In this document: positions 49,983 to 57,789 of the stretch, in pieces
Numbering within the stretch: position 1 is the first letter of the stretch
Layout: each line of letters starts with the position of its first letter
Source: Enterobacter sp. JUb54
GTDB taxonomy: Bacteria > Pseudomonadota > Gammaproteobacteria > Enterobacterales > Enterobacteriaceae
Reading direction: 5' to 3'
DNA length: 64,000 nt
NCBI RefSeq assembly: GCF_014298075.1
Contig: NZ_CP060418.1
Location: forward strand, 3,534,001-3,598,000
Notes under the pieces: model-generated
What the model saw: the letters and a program-made list of their open reading frames with translations, nothing else
Told to the model about the DNA's origin: nothing
The model's database searches: none
Program-made: the position numbers and the translations under genes

Positions 49983-50588
49983 ATGAAAAAGCATCTATGC
50001 GCGCTGCTGCTGGCCGGCTACGCCTGCGCGGTTCAGGCCGATAACGGCCGCCGGGATATGAGCCATGTCTCTGGTGAATATGGCAACGTTCACTTCCACG
50101 GGCGTGTTTATGTTTCTCCGTGCGTGCTGGACATGGCGTCGCGTGACCAAAGCATCGACCTCGGGGAGATTTCCGCCAGGGCTTTTCATCAGGCAGGAGA
50201 TCGCAGCCACCCGGTGCTGGTGACCTTAAACCTCAACGATTGTCTGAAAGGGTCGGGCCACAAGCTCCAGGACGTCGCCGGGCAAACCTCTGCCGCCCCG
50301 TTGTTCGCACACAGTACAACGGGACAAGGGGTGTCATTAACGTTGATGGCGGAGAGCGCACGGGAAAATAGCGATCTCGCGCGTATTCATGGTGATGTCG
50401 AGGGAGCGGGCATCCGTGTGATGAATGAAGGCCAACAGCTGATCCACCTCAGCCAGCCACAACGCATGTGGATCGTTAAGCCTGGCAACAATGCGATTCA
50501 CTTTCTCGCCGCGCTGGAATCGACCGGGACGGAAGTGAGCGCGGGTGAGTTTCACGGATTGCTCAGACTGCAGCTGGAGTATTTATGA
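49983..50588 (+). CDS. minor fimbrial subunit 1
   Basis: This 201-residue pilin-fold protein has a signal peptide (about 1-19, AVQA), the paired cysteines (VSPCVLD and LNDCLKG) and a typical C-terminal strand GLLRLQLEYL with penultimate Tyr. The start MKKHLCALLLAG (49983) is preceded by GGGGG; an upstream in-frame ATG adds 6 residues. Its stop overlaps the adhesin ATG (ATGA). Likely a tip-fibrillum adaptor between shaft and adhesin. Confidence 0.85.
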   Translation: MKKHLCALLLAGYACAVQADNGRRDMSHVSGEYGNVHFHGRVYVSPCVLDMASRDQSIDLGEISARAFHQAGDRSHPVLVTLNLNDCLKGSGHKLQDVAGQTSAAPLFAHSTTGQGVSLTLMAESARENSDLARIHGDVEGAGIRVMNEGQQLIHLSQPQRMWIVKPGNNAIHFLAALESTGTEVSAGEFHGLLRLQLEYL

Positions 50589-51649
50589 CCGTATTTTTCA
50601 ACGCGCTGCTCGGCTCGGCGTTATTGCTCAGCCCTCTGGCCGCGTCAGCATTCACCCAAGGGGAAGGTGAACCGCAGGGGGGAATGCCGCATCAGTATGA
50701 TATCGAACTGAAATCGTTAGATATGAGCAAGAACCATATCGGTGGCCGGACTAACCCTTTCACCTGGAATCTGAACGGCCAGTATACGGTCAATTTCCAC
50801 TGCCCCCTGGAGAATATTCGCCGGGGAGCGATCCATTACTCCACGCTTTCAACCATGCCGCTCTCATCAGAGGGGCCCAATCGCTATCGCCTGAATGAAT
50901 ACCTCGATGTTGAAGTGTCGGTGTGGATTGCCGGAAATTACCGCGACTACGTCCGGGCGCCGTTCACCAATGTCTCCAATCGCCTGACCAACAACTCGTG
51001 CTCGACGCGCACGGGTGTCGCGAAGGTCAGAAACGTGGAAAGCGGCTCCAAAGGAAAAGTGGTCTTTATCGTCACCAAACCGATTATTAACGGCATCAAC
51101 ATCGCCTCTCAGTCGCTGCTCGACGTGGCGGGACGAATGGGCACGGTCGGTCCCACGCCGACCACCTCTATTTCTCGCGTGGTGATTAAATCCGGGATTA
51201 TTACCGTACCGGACAAATGCACCTTTAACCGTGGTGACAAAATCACGATTGAATTCGGTAACTTACCCGGCTCTGGCGATAAGCTCAACGGCACCAACTT
51301 TAGCAAATCCATCCCCATCCATGTTGAATGCGAGGGCGGGAGCTTTGACCAGGGCGCGCTGAATATCAATCTGGCGGTCCAGACCAGTACCGCCTCCGGA
51401 ACCGCCAGTTTCAACAACCAGTTTCTCGGCACGCTGAGCAACGGACAAAAGCGCGACGATCTCGGCATCATCCTCAAAGAGGAAAGCGGCCGCACCGTGG
51501 TACCCAATCAGTTCTATAACATCAAAGGGTTCTATCAAAACCAGGGGGACTGGAATATCACCGCCGCGCCGGTTGCCAGTCCCGGGGTCGGCAGTGTGAA
51601 AGAGGGGGAATTTGAAGCCTCTGCCACCGTCGTGGCACAGTTTCAGTGA
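50585..51649 (+). CDS. two-domain tip adhesin
   Basis: This 354-residue protein has a signal peptide (about 1-22, ASAF), an N-terminal receptor-binding domain (about 23-190, FHCPLEN and NNSCSTRTG cysteines), a short linker TVGPTPTTSISR, and a C-terminal pilin domain (about 205-354) with its own cysteine pair (PDKCTFN, HVECEGG) and final strand ATVVAQF. This is the FimH/PapG layout, and the length is typical for tip adhesins. The lectin domain is not one I recognise, so receptor specificity is unknown. The gene overlaps both neighbours. Confidence 0.85.
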   Translation: MTVFFNALLGSALLLSPLAASAFTQGEGEPQGGMPHQYDIELKSLDMSKNHIGGRTNPFTWNLNGQYTVNFHCPLENIRRGAIHYSTLSTMPLSSEGPNRYRLNEYLDVEVSVWIAGNYRDYVRAPFTNVSNRLTNNSCSTRTGVAKVRNVESGSKGKVVFIVTKPIINGINIASQSLLDVAGRMGTVGPTPTTSISRVVIKSGIITVPDKCTFNRGDKITIEFGNLPGSGDKLNGTNFSKSIPIHVECEGGSFDQGALNINLAVQTSTASGTASFNNQFLGTLSNGQKRDDLGIILKEESGRTVVPNQFYNIKGFYQNQGDWNITAAPVASPGVGSVKEGEFEASATVVAQFQ

Positions 51650-51657
51650 GGTACCTG

Positions 51658-52200
51658 ATGACATACCGGCTATTCATGACGTTGCTCCTTCTGCTGCCCG
51701 TCAGTTCCGTCAAAGCGGATACCAAACTCGTTGGCGGCGATATGCATTTTCACGGCACCGTCATGGCGTTGGCCTGCAGCCTTGCGCCCAACGCGGACAA
51801 AATTGAAGTTGATTTCGGCCATATTGCCGTGAAAGACCTCTACCTGACCGGGCGTAGCCAGCCGCACGCATTCACCCTCTCATTACGGGATTGTAATCCC
51901 AACGTTTTTGCCACCCTGTCCGTCACCTTTAACGGCACAGAAAATGCGAACCTGCCCAACCACCTGGCGTTAAATTCCGCAGGGCCAGGTAGCGCATCGG
52001 GCATCGCCATTGGGCTGAGTGAGCAGAATGGCGATGCCATTCAATTGGGCCAAAGCACTTCCCGTCAGACCATTACCGAAGGCCCCATGGATTTAACCTT
52101 CCTGAGCTGGGTAGAGGCGGAGCCAGAGGCCCTGAAAAACCAGACCATCGAGTATGGTCCTTTCAGCGCCAGTGGAACCTGGACCCTGAATTATCAATAG
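51658..52200 (+). CDS. minor fimbrial subunit 2
   Basis: This 180-residue pilin-fold protein has a signal peptide (about 1-20, VKAD), cysteine pair (ALACSLA and LRDCNPN), the LTGRSQPHAFTLSL strand, and ends SGTWTLNYQ with penultimate Tyr. I start at MTYRLFMTLLLL (ATG 51658, with GAGG upstream); an in-frame GTG four codons earlier is possible. It follows the adhesin gene after 8 bp and ends 1 bp before the oligosaccharyltransferase-like gene. Confidence 0.85.
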   Translation: MTYRLFMTLLLLLPVSSVKADTKLVGGDMHFHGTVMALACSLAPNADKIEVDFGHIAVKDLYLTGRSQPHAFTLSLRDCNPNVFATLSVTFNGTENANLPNHLALNSAGPGSASGIAIGLSEQNGDAIQLGQSTSRQTITEGPMDLTFLSWVEAEPEALKNQTIEYGPFSASGTWTLNYQ

Positions 52201-52201
52201 C

Positions 52202-53863
52202 ATGAGTCTTCTTTTTTCTCCGACACGCTCCCCGGCACGCCGCTTCCTGCTGGGCCTGAGCCTGGCATTCTGGGGAGCGGCGCTCCCTCTTTACTGGCCC
52301 AATAACGGAGGGAGTGGCCTGTCGCTACCGCTGAATATCATCGCCTGGCTCTATGCCGCGCTGGTGATGGGCGGCGCCTCCTGCGTGCTACGCCGACACC
52401 CCTGGCGCATCACCACGCCATTGCGCTTTATGCTCGCGGGCACGCTCCTGCTGACGATGCTGTGTTTGCTGACGGCAGCGATCTGGCGTGCAGAGGCCAC
52501 ACTTGTCGCCGGCGCGCTCATCGGCGGAGCCCTCTTTTACCTGGTGCTGCTGCAGATACCGCTCACGGGAAAAACGCTGACCGCCCTGCTCTCAATGCTA
52601 TGGGGAGCCAGCCTGATCCAGTGCCTGGTGTTTCTCATCCAGTACCTGCATCTGCCCCTCGCGCAGCTCTGGGAATTTCCGTTATGGCGAGAGACTCGTC
52701 CGTATGGCGTTTTCCAGCAGGTCAATCTGATGGCCAGCTTCACGGCCAGCGGCACGCTGATCTCCGCCGTACTGGCCTTGCGAACCGGCCCCCGATACCG
52801 TATCGCCATCGGTATTGGCATGGTGCTGATGGGATTTGTGGTGCATGGGTGCCAGTCGCAAACCGGATACCTGGCCCTGTTTATCGGCTGGCCCCAGCTG
52901 CTGCTGGTGGTTCCTGCACGCCAGCCGTTGTTCCGGTTATTGCTGCTGCTGTTACTGGGGGTCGCCGCTGGCGAAGCCATGCACCGCCTGCTGTCCGTCG
53001 CAACAATTGACCATCTGACCTCCGCCTCGACACGCTGGGAGATCCTGCGCTTTTCATGGGCGCTGATTGCCCGCCATCCCTGGTCAGGCTCCGGGGTTGG
53101 CAGCTTTCCGTCTCTGTTCCTGACGCAGTTTGGCCACACCGGGCTGAGCCGGATTTCGCACCCGCATAACGAGTTGATACTGTGGTGGGTGGAAGGTGGC
53201 ATTGTCGGGCTACTCGGGGTTGCCTGTTTTATCGCCGGCGGCCTCTGGCTCTGGCTGACGGGCAATATCTGGCGTCGCGCCTGTTTACTGGCCGGGACGC
53301 CGGTCTTGATTCATATGCTAACGGAATACCCTGTCTGGCAATCAACGCCGCACTGGCTGCTACTGATCATCCTGATACGCTGTGCCGATCGCCCGGTTCA
53401 GGGAAAACGGCTTACCGGGACCGCAACGGCGACGATCCGCATCACAACCCTAATCCTGACGCTGCTGCTCATCCCGCTTCTGCTAACCACGCTGCACACC
53501 CAACAGCGCCTGACCGCCCTTGAAAGACGTGGCGAACAGTATCGACTTCAGGCACCGGTCCCCCCTGACGCCTGGCTGCTTGCCACTCGCTACCGGTTCG
53601 ATATCAACATGGGCTATCTGCAGCGCTACCAGCAGACGAAAGACGAGCGCTGGCTCCTCGCGTTTCGCCGCTGGGCAACCGACTACGTCCGCATTCACCC
53701 CGATCCGAATGTCTCTTTCACACGCATTCTGATTGCCCTGCATCAGCAAGATGTCGCCACGGCCCGCCAGCTGGCGGCCCGCTTTTATCTTGAATACCCG
53801 CTTGACCGTCGGATCGCCTGGCTACAGGACCAACGACGCCCTTTCAATCAACGGAATGATTAA
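52202..53863 (+). CDS. PglL/Wzy_C-type O-oligosaccharyltransferase or O-antigen-ligase-like protein
   Basis: This 553-residue polytopic membrane protein has about 12 membrane helices, a large periplasmic loop (about 262-325) and a soluble C-terminal domain (about 435-553). Motifs fit the bacterial O-oligosaccharyltransferase group (PglL, PilO, TfpO) within the Wzy_C superfamily: GVFQQVNLMASF (169-180), RWEILRFSWALIARHPW followed by SGSGVGSF (278-302), HPHNELILWWVEGG (320-333) and TEYPVWQ (374-380). These enzymes move lipid-linked glycans onto Ser/Thr of exported proteins, often pilins. It starts 1 bp after the last pilin stop, so it is almost certainly in the fimbrial operon. WaaL-type ligase activity is the main alternative. 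Confidence 0.8.
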   Translation: MSLLFSPTRSPARRFLLGLSLAFWGAALPLYWPNNGGSGLSLPLNIIAWLYAALVMGGASCVLRRHPWRITTPLRFMLAGTLLLTMLCLLTAAIWRAEATLVAGALIGGALFYLVLLQIPLTGKTLTALLSMLWGASLIQCLVFLIQYLHLPLAQLWEFPLWRETRPYGVFQQVNLMASFTASGTLISAVLALRTGPRYRIAIGIGMVLMGFVVHGCQSQTGYLALFIGWPQLLLVVPARQPLFRLLLLLLLGVAAGEAMHRLLSVATIDHLTSASTRWEILRFSWALIARHPWSGSGVGSFPSLFLTQFGHTGLSRISHPHNELILWWVEGGIVGLLGVACFIAGGLWLWLTGNIWRRACLLAGTPVLIHMLTEYPVWQSTPHWLLLIILIRCADRPVQGKRLTGTATATIRITTLILTLLLIPLLLTTLHTQQRLTALERRGEQYRLQAPVPPDAWLLATRYRFDINMGYLQRYQQTKDERWLLAFRRWATDYVRIHPDPNVSFTRILIALHQQDVATARQLAARFYLEYPLDRRIAWLQDQRRPFNQRND

Positions 53864-53864
53864 C

Positions 53865-54581
53865 ATGAGCAGACAGAGAGCCAATACCCTGACCCCGCCA
53901 GCAACGGAGCGTCATCATGAACTGGAGCAAATTTGCGGCATCCGGCTGGAATTAATCCACTTCTTCGCCGATGCTGAACCCAACGTCCAGGAAGTCTTAA
54001 GCCAGGTCAAGACGCGCGATTCACTGGATGCGTTCTTTCGTCATCTTTCTGCTTAGGCGAAGCAGCAGCTCTTTTTGTGGCAAGTCCGCCAGGTTACCCC
54101 TCTCTCAGGGCGATTCTCGATCAATCTCTCTCTCAACATGATCATTCAGCCAACCTTTGTGCAGTCCCTGGTAACCCAGGCAGACCCGGCGCGGATTATC
54201 ATTGAAATCCAGGATCCAGGGACCCTGCTGCACCTCGGCCACAGCGAACAACACAATGTGCTGACCTCCCTGCGCATACTCCGTCGGGCAGGGTTTAACG
54301 TCTGGCTGGATGATCTATATCCGCAGCAACTGCCCGCCTGGCAATCATCAGGAATGGGCTTTGATGCCGTAAAAATCTCGAACACGCTGTTCCACCAGTT
54401 CAGAACCGCAGAGCACCAGCTGACGCGACTGATCGCCCGCTATCGCCAGATAGGCCGCCGTGTGGTGATTGAAGGGGTTGAGACCCGGCAAGATTATGCC
54501 CTCAGCCTCGAGAGCGGTGCCGATGCGGTACAAGGATTTTTACTTCGCGGCACCATGCCGACGTCCCATCAACACGCGTGA
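53865..54581 (+). pseudogene. EAL-domain c-di-GMP phosphodiesterase-like gene split by one in-frame TAG
   Basis: A 63-codon frame from ATG 53865 (MSRQRANTLTPPATER) ends at TAG 54054-54056, and the same frame continues without another stop to 54581. The joined 238-residue product would be one EAL domain: LELIHFF in the place of EALLRW, then RFSINLSLN, IIIEIQDPG, VWLDDL, FDAVKISNTLF, VVIEGVET and AVQGFLLRG. One base (TAG for CAG) explains the break. Several catalytic positions are degenerate (EAL reads ELI, the KID Asp reads Ser). It follows the ligase-like gene after 1 bp; FimK of the Klebsiella type 1 fimbrial operon is a comparable operon-end EAL protein. A shorter product could start at TTG 54075. 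Confidence 0.75.
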
Positions 54582-54654
54582 TGCATCGCGTATGCGAACC
54601 ACAACCAACATATTGCAAACGGGGCTGTAAGACGGGGAGGCCGTCACGATAAAA

Positions 54655-54674
54655 AACCCGCCGAATGGCGGGTT
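54655..54674 (-). terminator. terminator of the DsbA-like gene
   Basis: AACCCGCC (54655-54662) and GGCGGGTT (54667-54674) pair with a 4-nt loop. On the minus strand it is followed by TTTTATCG, 25 bp after the DsbA-like stop, and it also closes the fimbrial cluster on the plus strand. Confidence 0.88.
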
Positions 54675-54698
54675 CGCGGTGCTGTCGACGACCAGCAA

Positions 54699-55490
54699 TC
54701 AGTTGCCGCCGGCCTTCTTAATCGCCGCTTCCAGCGAGTCTTTATCTGCAAGCCCCGGGAAGACGGTAATGGTGGCTTCGGTCGCGCCGGTTGTCGGCAT
54801 GACGATCACCCCCGGCGTGCCGCTCAGACCAATCTCCTGGGCCAGCGTGTTGGTGCTCTGCAGCACCGCGTCAACATCCGCCGCTTTTTTAGCGTCGAAA
54901 TTCACTTTCTTCGCCTGCTGCTGAACATTTGCCGCCGTCAGCTTGCCTTCGTTATGCCCGGTAGCATAAATCCCGTTATGGTAGGTCAGGTAAGCTTCTG
55001 CCCCTTTCTGCTGATAAATTTGCAGGCCGGTCTTCGCGGCGGTCAGCGAGGTTTCCCAACGGCTGCCGAAAATAGGCCACTCTTTAAACGCAAAACGGGT
55101 CTGCGGATGCGCTTTGATCACCTGCTCCATCACCGGCGCCAGACGGCTGCAGTAGATGCACTGGTAATCAAAGAACTCGATAACGGTGACCTTACCATCC
55201 GCCGGGCCATAGGTCGGGGTATTTTTATCCTGGGTCAGCGCAGCCTGGTTTTTCATTACCGCCTGGGTTGCCGCGCTCGCCTGCTGCTCTTGCTGAATTT
55301 GCTGCAGCTTCTGGCTGGCCTGTAACAGCACCTCCGGGTGCGCGACTAAATAATCCGCGGCAATTTTGCCAATGCGCGCTTCTTGCTCCGGCGTAAATGT
55401 TGCGGCGGGAGCCTCTGCGGCCATTGCCAGAACCGGAAGTAACGTGACGCCAAGCAATGCGCCAGTCAGTATTTTTTTCATGCCAGCCAT
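54699..55490 (-). CDS. DsbA-family thiol oxidoreductase with N-terminal stalk (ScsC/BcfH-like)
   Basis: This exported 263-residue protein has a signal peptide (about 1-24, AMAA), a predicted helical, Gln/Ala-rich N-terminal stalk (about 30-85), and a DsbA-like thioredoxin domain with active site CIYC in FFDYQCIYCSRLAP and cis-Pro loop SGTPGVIV. The stalk is like the trimerisation segment of ScsC and BcfH, which act as disulfide isomerases or reductases; BcfH is encoded in a Salmonella fimbrial operon. AAGGA lies 8 nt before the ATG. It converges on the fimbrial cluster and may help fold pilins, with DsbD (35893-37704) as possible electron donor. This link is inference. Confidence 0.85.
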   Translation of the reverse strand: MAGMKKILTGALLGVTLLPVLAMAAEAPAATFTPEQEARIGKIAADYLVAHPEVLLQASQKLQQIQQEQQASAATQAVMKNQAALTQDKNTPTYGPADGKVTVIEFFDYQCIYCSRLAPVMEQVIKAHPQTRFAFKEWPIFGSRWETSLTAAKTGLQIYQQKGAEAYLTYHNGIYATGHNEGKLTAANVQQQAKKVNFDAKKAADVDAVLQSTNTLAQEIGLSGTPGVIVMPTTGATEATITVFPGLADKDSLEAAIKKAGGN

Positions 55491-55563
55491 GAGGGTAATC
55501 CTTGCGATGAGTAAAACGGCAGGTGAGCCTAACGGGACAAGGTAACACTCTTTACCGGGGAAT

Positions 55564-55616
55564 CATCGTGACACGATGCATTGATTAGTAACTTTGTTTT
55601 TCAATATGACACGATG
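55564..55616 (+). repeat. palindrome and direct repeat upstream of the TerC-family gene
   Basis: CATCGTG-A-CACGATG (55564-55578) is a perfect 7-1-7 palindrome, and its TGACACGATG part recurs at 55607-55616, 38 bp on, just upstream of the gene. It may bind a regulator of the TerC-family or DsbA-like gene. Confidence 0.45.
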
Positions 55617-55671
55617 GCGCAACAGGGGTACGCTTTCCCGTTGAGATCTTTTTTAATGATATGAGTCAGGC

Positions 55672-56355
55672 ATGAATGAGTTAGTTAATCAGTGGGATAT
55701 CGTCGTCATTTTGCTGCAAATCATCGCAATCGATCTGCTGCTTGGCGGCGACAACGCGGTGGTGATTGCCATGGCGTGTCGTAAGCTGCCGCCGGAACTG
55801 CGGACCAAAGCCATTATTATTGGCACCGCCGGCGCCATCGTGGCGCGGGTTTTGCTGCTGGCCATCGCCCTCTACCTGCTCTCACTGCCGTGGCTGAAAA
55901 TTGTTGGCGCCCTGCTGCTGCTGTGGATCGGCATCAAGCTGGTTGCCAATCAGGAAGAGAATGAAGAGGTCAGCAGCTCAGGCAGCCTGTGGCGGACCGC
56001 CGTCACCATAACCGTCGCCGATGTAATCATGTCGCTGGATAACGTGCTGGCCGTCGCCGCCGCCGGTAAAGGCCACCTGCTGCTGGTAGCGCTGGGCGTG
56101 CTGATCAGCATCCCGATTATCGTTGCCGGTAGCAAACTGGTGCTGGCTATCCTCAACCGCTTCCCGGTGGTTATCCTGCTGGGCGGCGCGCTGATCGGCT
56201 GGATTGCCGGGTCGATGTGGGTGACCGACCCGACCATCGTGCGCCTGTTCCCGCACGCGCCCGACTCACTCTCGCTGATTGCCGGCGCCCTTGGCGCCGC
56301 GCTGGTGCTGCTGGAAGGACTGCGCCGCAACTACCGGACCCGCCCGGCCAAATAA
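55672..56355 (+). CDS. TerC-family integral membrane protein
   Basis: This 227-residue protein has seven hydrophobic segments and the two TerC half-motifs LLGGDNAVVIA and SLDNVLAVAAAGKG, each with the conserved Asp-Asn pair in a membrane helix. TerC-family members of this size export manganese or load metal onto secreted proteins. I looked upstream for a yybP-ykoY manganese riboswitch and did not find one with confidence; a palindrome and a direct repeat are present instead. It is divergent from the DsbA-like gene. The substrate is not determined. Confidence 0.85.
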   Translation: MNELVNQWDIVVILLQIIAIDLLLGGDNAVVIAMACRKLPPELRTKAIIIGTAGAIVARVLLLAIALYLLSLPWLKIVGALLLLWIGIKLVANQEENEEVSSSGSLWRTAVTITVADVIMSLDNVLAVAAAGKGHLLLVALGVLISIPIIVAGSKLVLAILNRFPVVILLGGALIGWIAGSMWVTDPTIVRLFPHAPDSLSLIAGALGAALVLLEGLRRNYRTRPAK

Positions 56356-56491
56356 CCGCCCTGCCCGCGACGCACGCCGTCAACCCGACGGCGTCAAGTT
56401 TCCCGCACATTCCTGCTCCGCGCGCCCTCATTTGCCCTAAGCTTAGAGGTGAAAGCTGTGACCACTGCATCAATCCAAATGAGATAACGCC

Positions 56492-57409
56492 ATGGAATTA
56501 AAGGACTATTATACTATTCTAGGGGTTAAGCCAACGGACGATCTAAAAACCATCAAGACCGCCTACCGCCGTCTGGCACGCAAATATCACCCCGATGTCA
56601 GCAAAGAAACCGATGCCGAAGCGCAATTCAAAGACCTCGCCGAAGCCTGGGAAGTGCTCAAAGATGAACAGCGTCGCGCCGAGTATGACCAGCTCTGGCA
56701 GCACCGCAACGATCCGCAGTTTGGTCGTCAGCAGCAGACCCACGAGCAGAGCTACAGCCAGCAGGACTTTGACGATATCTTCTCATCGATGTTTGGCCAG
56801 CAGGCGCACCACGCCCGCCGCCAGCATGCCGCGCGCGGCCACGATCTGGAGATTGAAGTCGCGGTCTTCCTCGAAGAGACCCTCGCCGAGCAGACCCGCA
56901 CCATCAGCTACTCCCTGCCGGTCTATAACGTCTTCGGGATGGTCGAGAGCGAAACCCCGAAAACGCTGAATGTGAAAATCCCCGCCGGGGTCAGCGACGG
57001 CCAGCGTATCCGCCTGAAAGGCCAGGGGACGCCGGGGGAAAACGGCGGGCCGAACGGCGATCTGTGGCTGGTTATCCATATTGCTCCGCATCCGCTGTTC
57101 GATATTGTCGGTCATAACCTGGAAATCGTCCTGCCGCTGGCGCCGTGGGAAGCCGCGCTGGGTGCGAAGGTCACCATCCCGACGCTCAAAGAGAGCATCC
57201 TCCTGACTATCCCGCCGGGCAGCCAGGCGGGGCAACGCCTGCGCATCAAAGGTAAAGGGCTGGCAAGCAAAACGACGACCGGCGATTTATATGCAGTGAT
57301 AAAAATCGTCATGCCGCCGAAACCGAACGACAAAACCAGCGCACTCTGGCAACAGCTGGCCGATGCAGAGGCTGGCTTCGCGCCGCGTAAAGCATGGGAG
57401 AAAGCATAA
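56492..57409 (+). CDS. cbpA: curved DNA-binding protein / DnaJ paralogue CbpA
   Basis: CbpA is a DnaJ-type co-chaperone that also binds curved DNA in stationary phase. The 305-residue protein has an N-terminal J domain with YHPDVS (HPD at about 31-35), a Gln-rich linker, and the two C-terminal substrate-binding domains ([34 protein letters not shown]). It lacks the DnaJ zinc fingers, which separates it from DnaJ. Length equals E. coli (306). Its stop overlaps the ATG of cbpM (TAATG), so both are coupled. Confidence 0.95.
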   Translation: MELKDYYTILGVKPTDDLKTIKTAYRRLARKYHPDVSKETDAEAQFKDLAEAWEVLKDEQRRAEYDQLWQHRNDPQFGRQQQTHEQSYSQQDFDDIFSSMFGQQAHHARRQHAARGHDLEIEVAVFLEETLAEQTRTISYSLPVYNVFGMVESETPKTLNVKIPAGVSDGQRIRLKGQGTPGENGGPNGDLWLVIHIAPHPLFDIVGHNLEIVLPLAPWEAALGAKVTIPTLKESILLTIPPGSQAGQRLRIKGKGLASKTTTGDLYAVIKIVMPPKPNDKTSALWQQLADAEAGFAPRKAWEKA

Positions 57410-57714
57410 TGACTAAGATGACGGTGACGTTCACCATAAGCGAAGTTTGTCTGCATACCGGCGTGTCTGAGGATGACCTGAGGGAGATCGTCGGCCTGGG
57501 CGTGATTGAGCCACGCCAGCCGCAGGCTGAAGCCTGGCTGTTCGATGACAGCGCGGTGGTGATTGTCCATCGCGCGCTGCGCCTGCGTCGGGAGCTGGAG
57601 CTGGACTGGCCGGGCATCGCGGTAGCCTTAACGCTACTGGATGAAAACGCCCGCCTGACCCGCGAGAACCGGCTGCTGCAGCAACAGCTGGCCCGCTTTC
57701 TGACTCACGGTTAA
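57409..57714 (+). CDS. cbpM: chaperone modulatory protein CbpM
   Basis: CbpM binds the J domain of CbpA and blocks both its co-chaperone and DNA-binding activity. The 101-residue protein starts [18 protein letters not shown] and has a MerR-like helical fold ([32 protein letters not shown]), with the same length as E. coli CbpM. The ATG shares one base with the cbpA stop. A hairpin follows 17 bp after its stop. Confidence 0.94.
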   Translation: MTKMTVTFTISEVCLHTGVSEDDLREIVGLGVIEPRQPQAEAWLFDDSAVVIVHRALRLRRELELDWPGIAVALTLLDENARLTRENRLLQQQLARFLTHG

Positions 57715-57731
57715 CCCCGTGCAACCGCAAC

Positions 57732-57751
57732 GTCGGGCCAGACGGCCCGAC
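57732..57751. terminator. hairpin between cbpM and melA
   Basis: GTCGGGCC (57732-57739) and GGCCCGAC (57744-57751) form a perfect 8-bp stem with a 4-nt loop between convergent genes. On the plus strand GGTTCTTT follows. Confidence 0.65.
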
Positions 57752-57753
57752 GG

Positions 57754-57789
57754 TTCTTTAACGATTCCTTTAACGATACCCTTAACGAT
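57754..57789. repeat. three imperfect 12-bp tandem repeats at the melA stop
   Basis: The unit (T/A)(T/C)C(T/C)TTAACGAT occurs three times in a row, the last covering the melA stop codon. On the minus strand each unit holds a TCGTTAA, so slippage here could change the end of MelA only marginally. Confidence 0.7.

Noticed and set aside
55500..55671. possible yybP-ykoY manganese riboswitch before the TerC-family gene
   Set aside because: Conserved loop sequences of that RNA class could not be matched; only a palindrome and a direct repeat are present. A covariance-model search would settle it.
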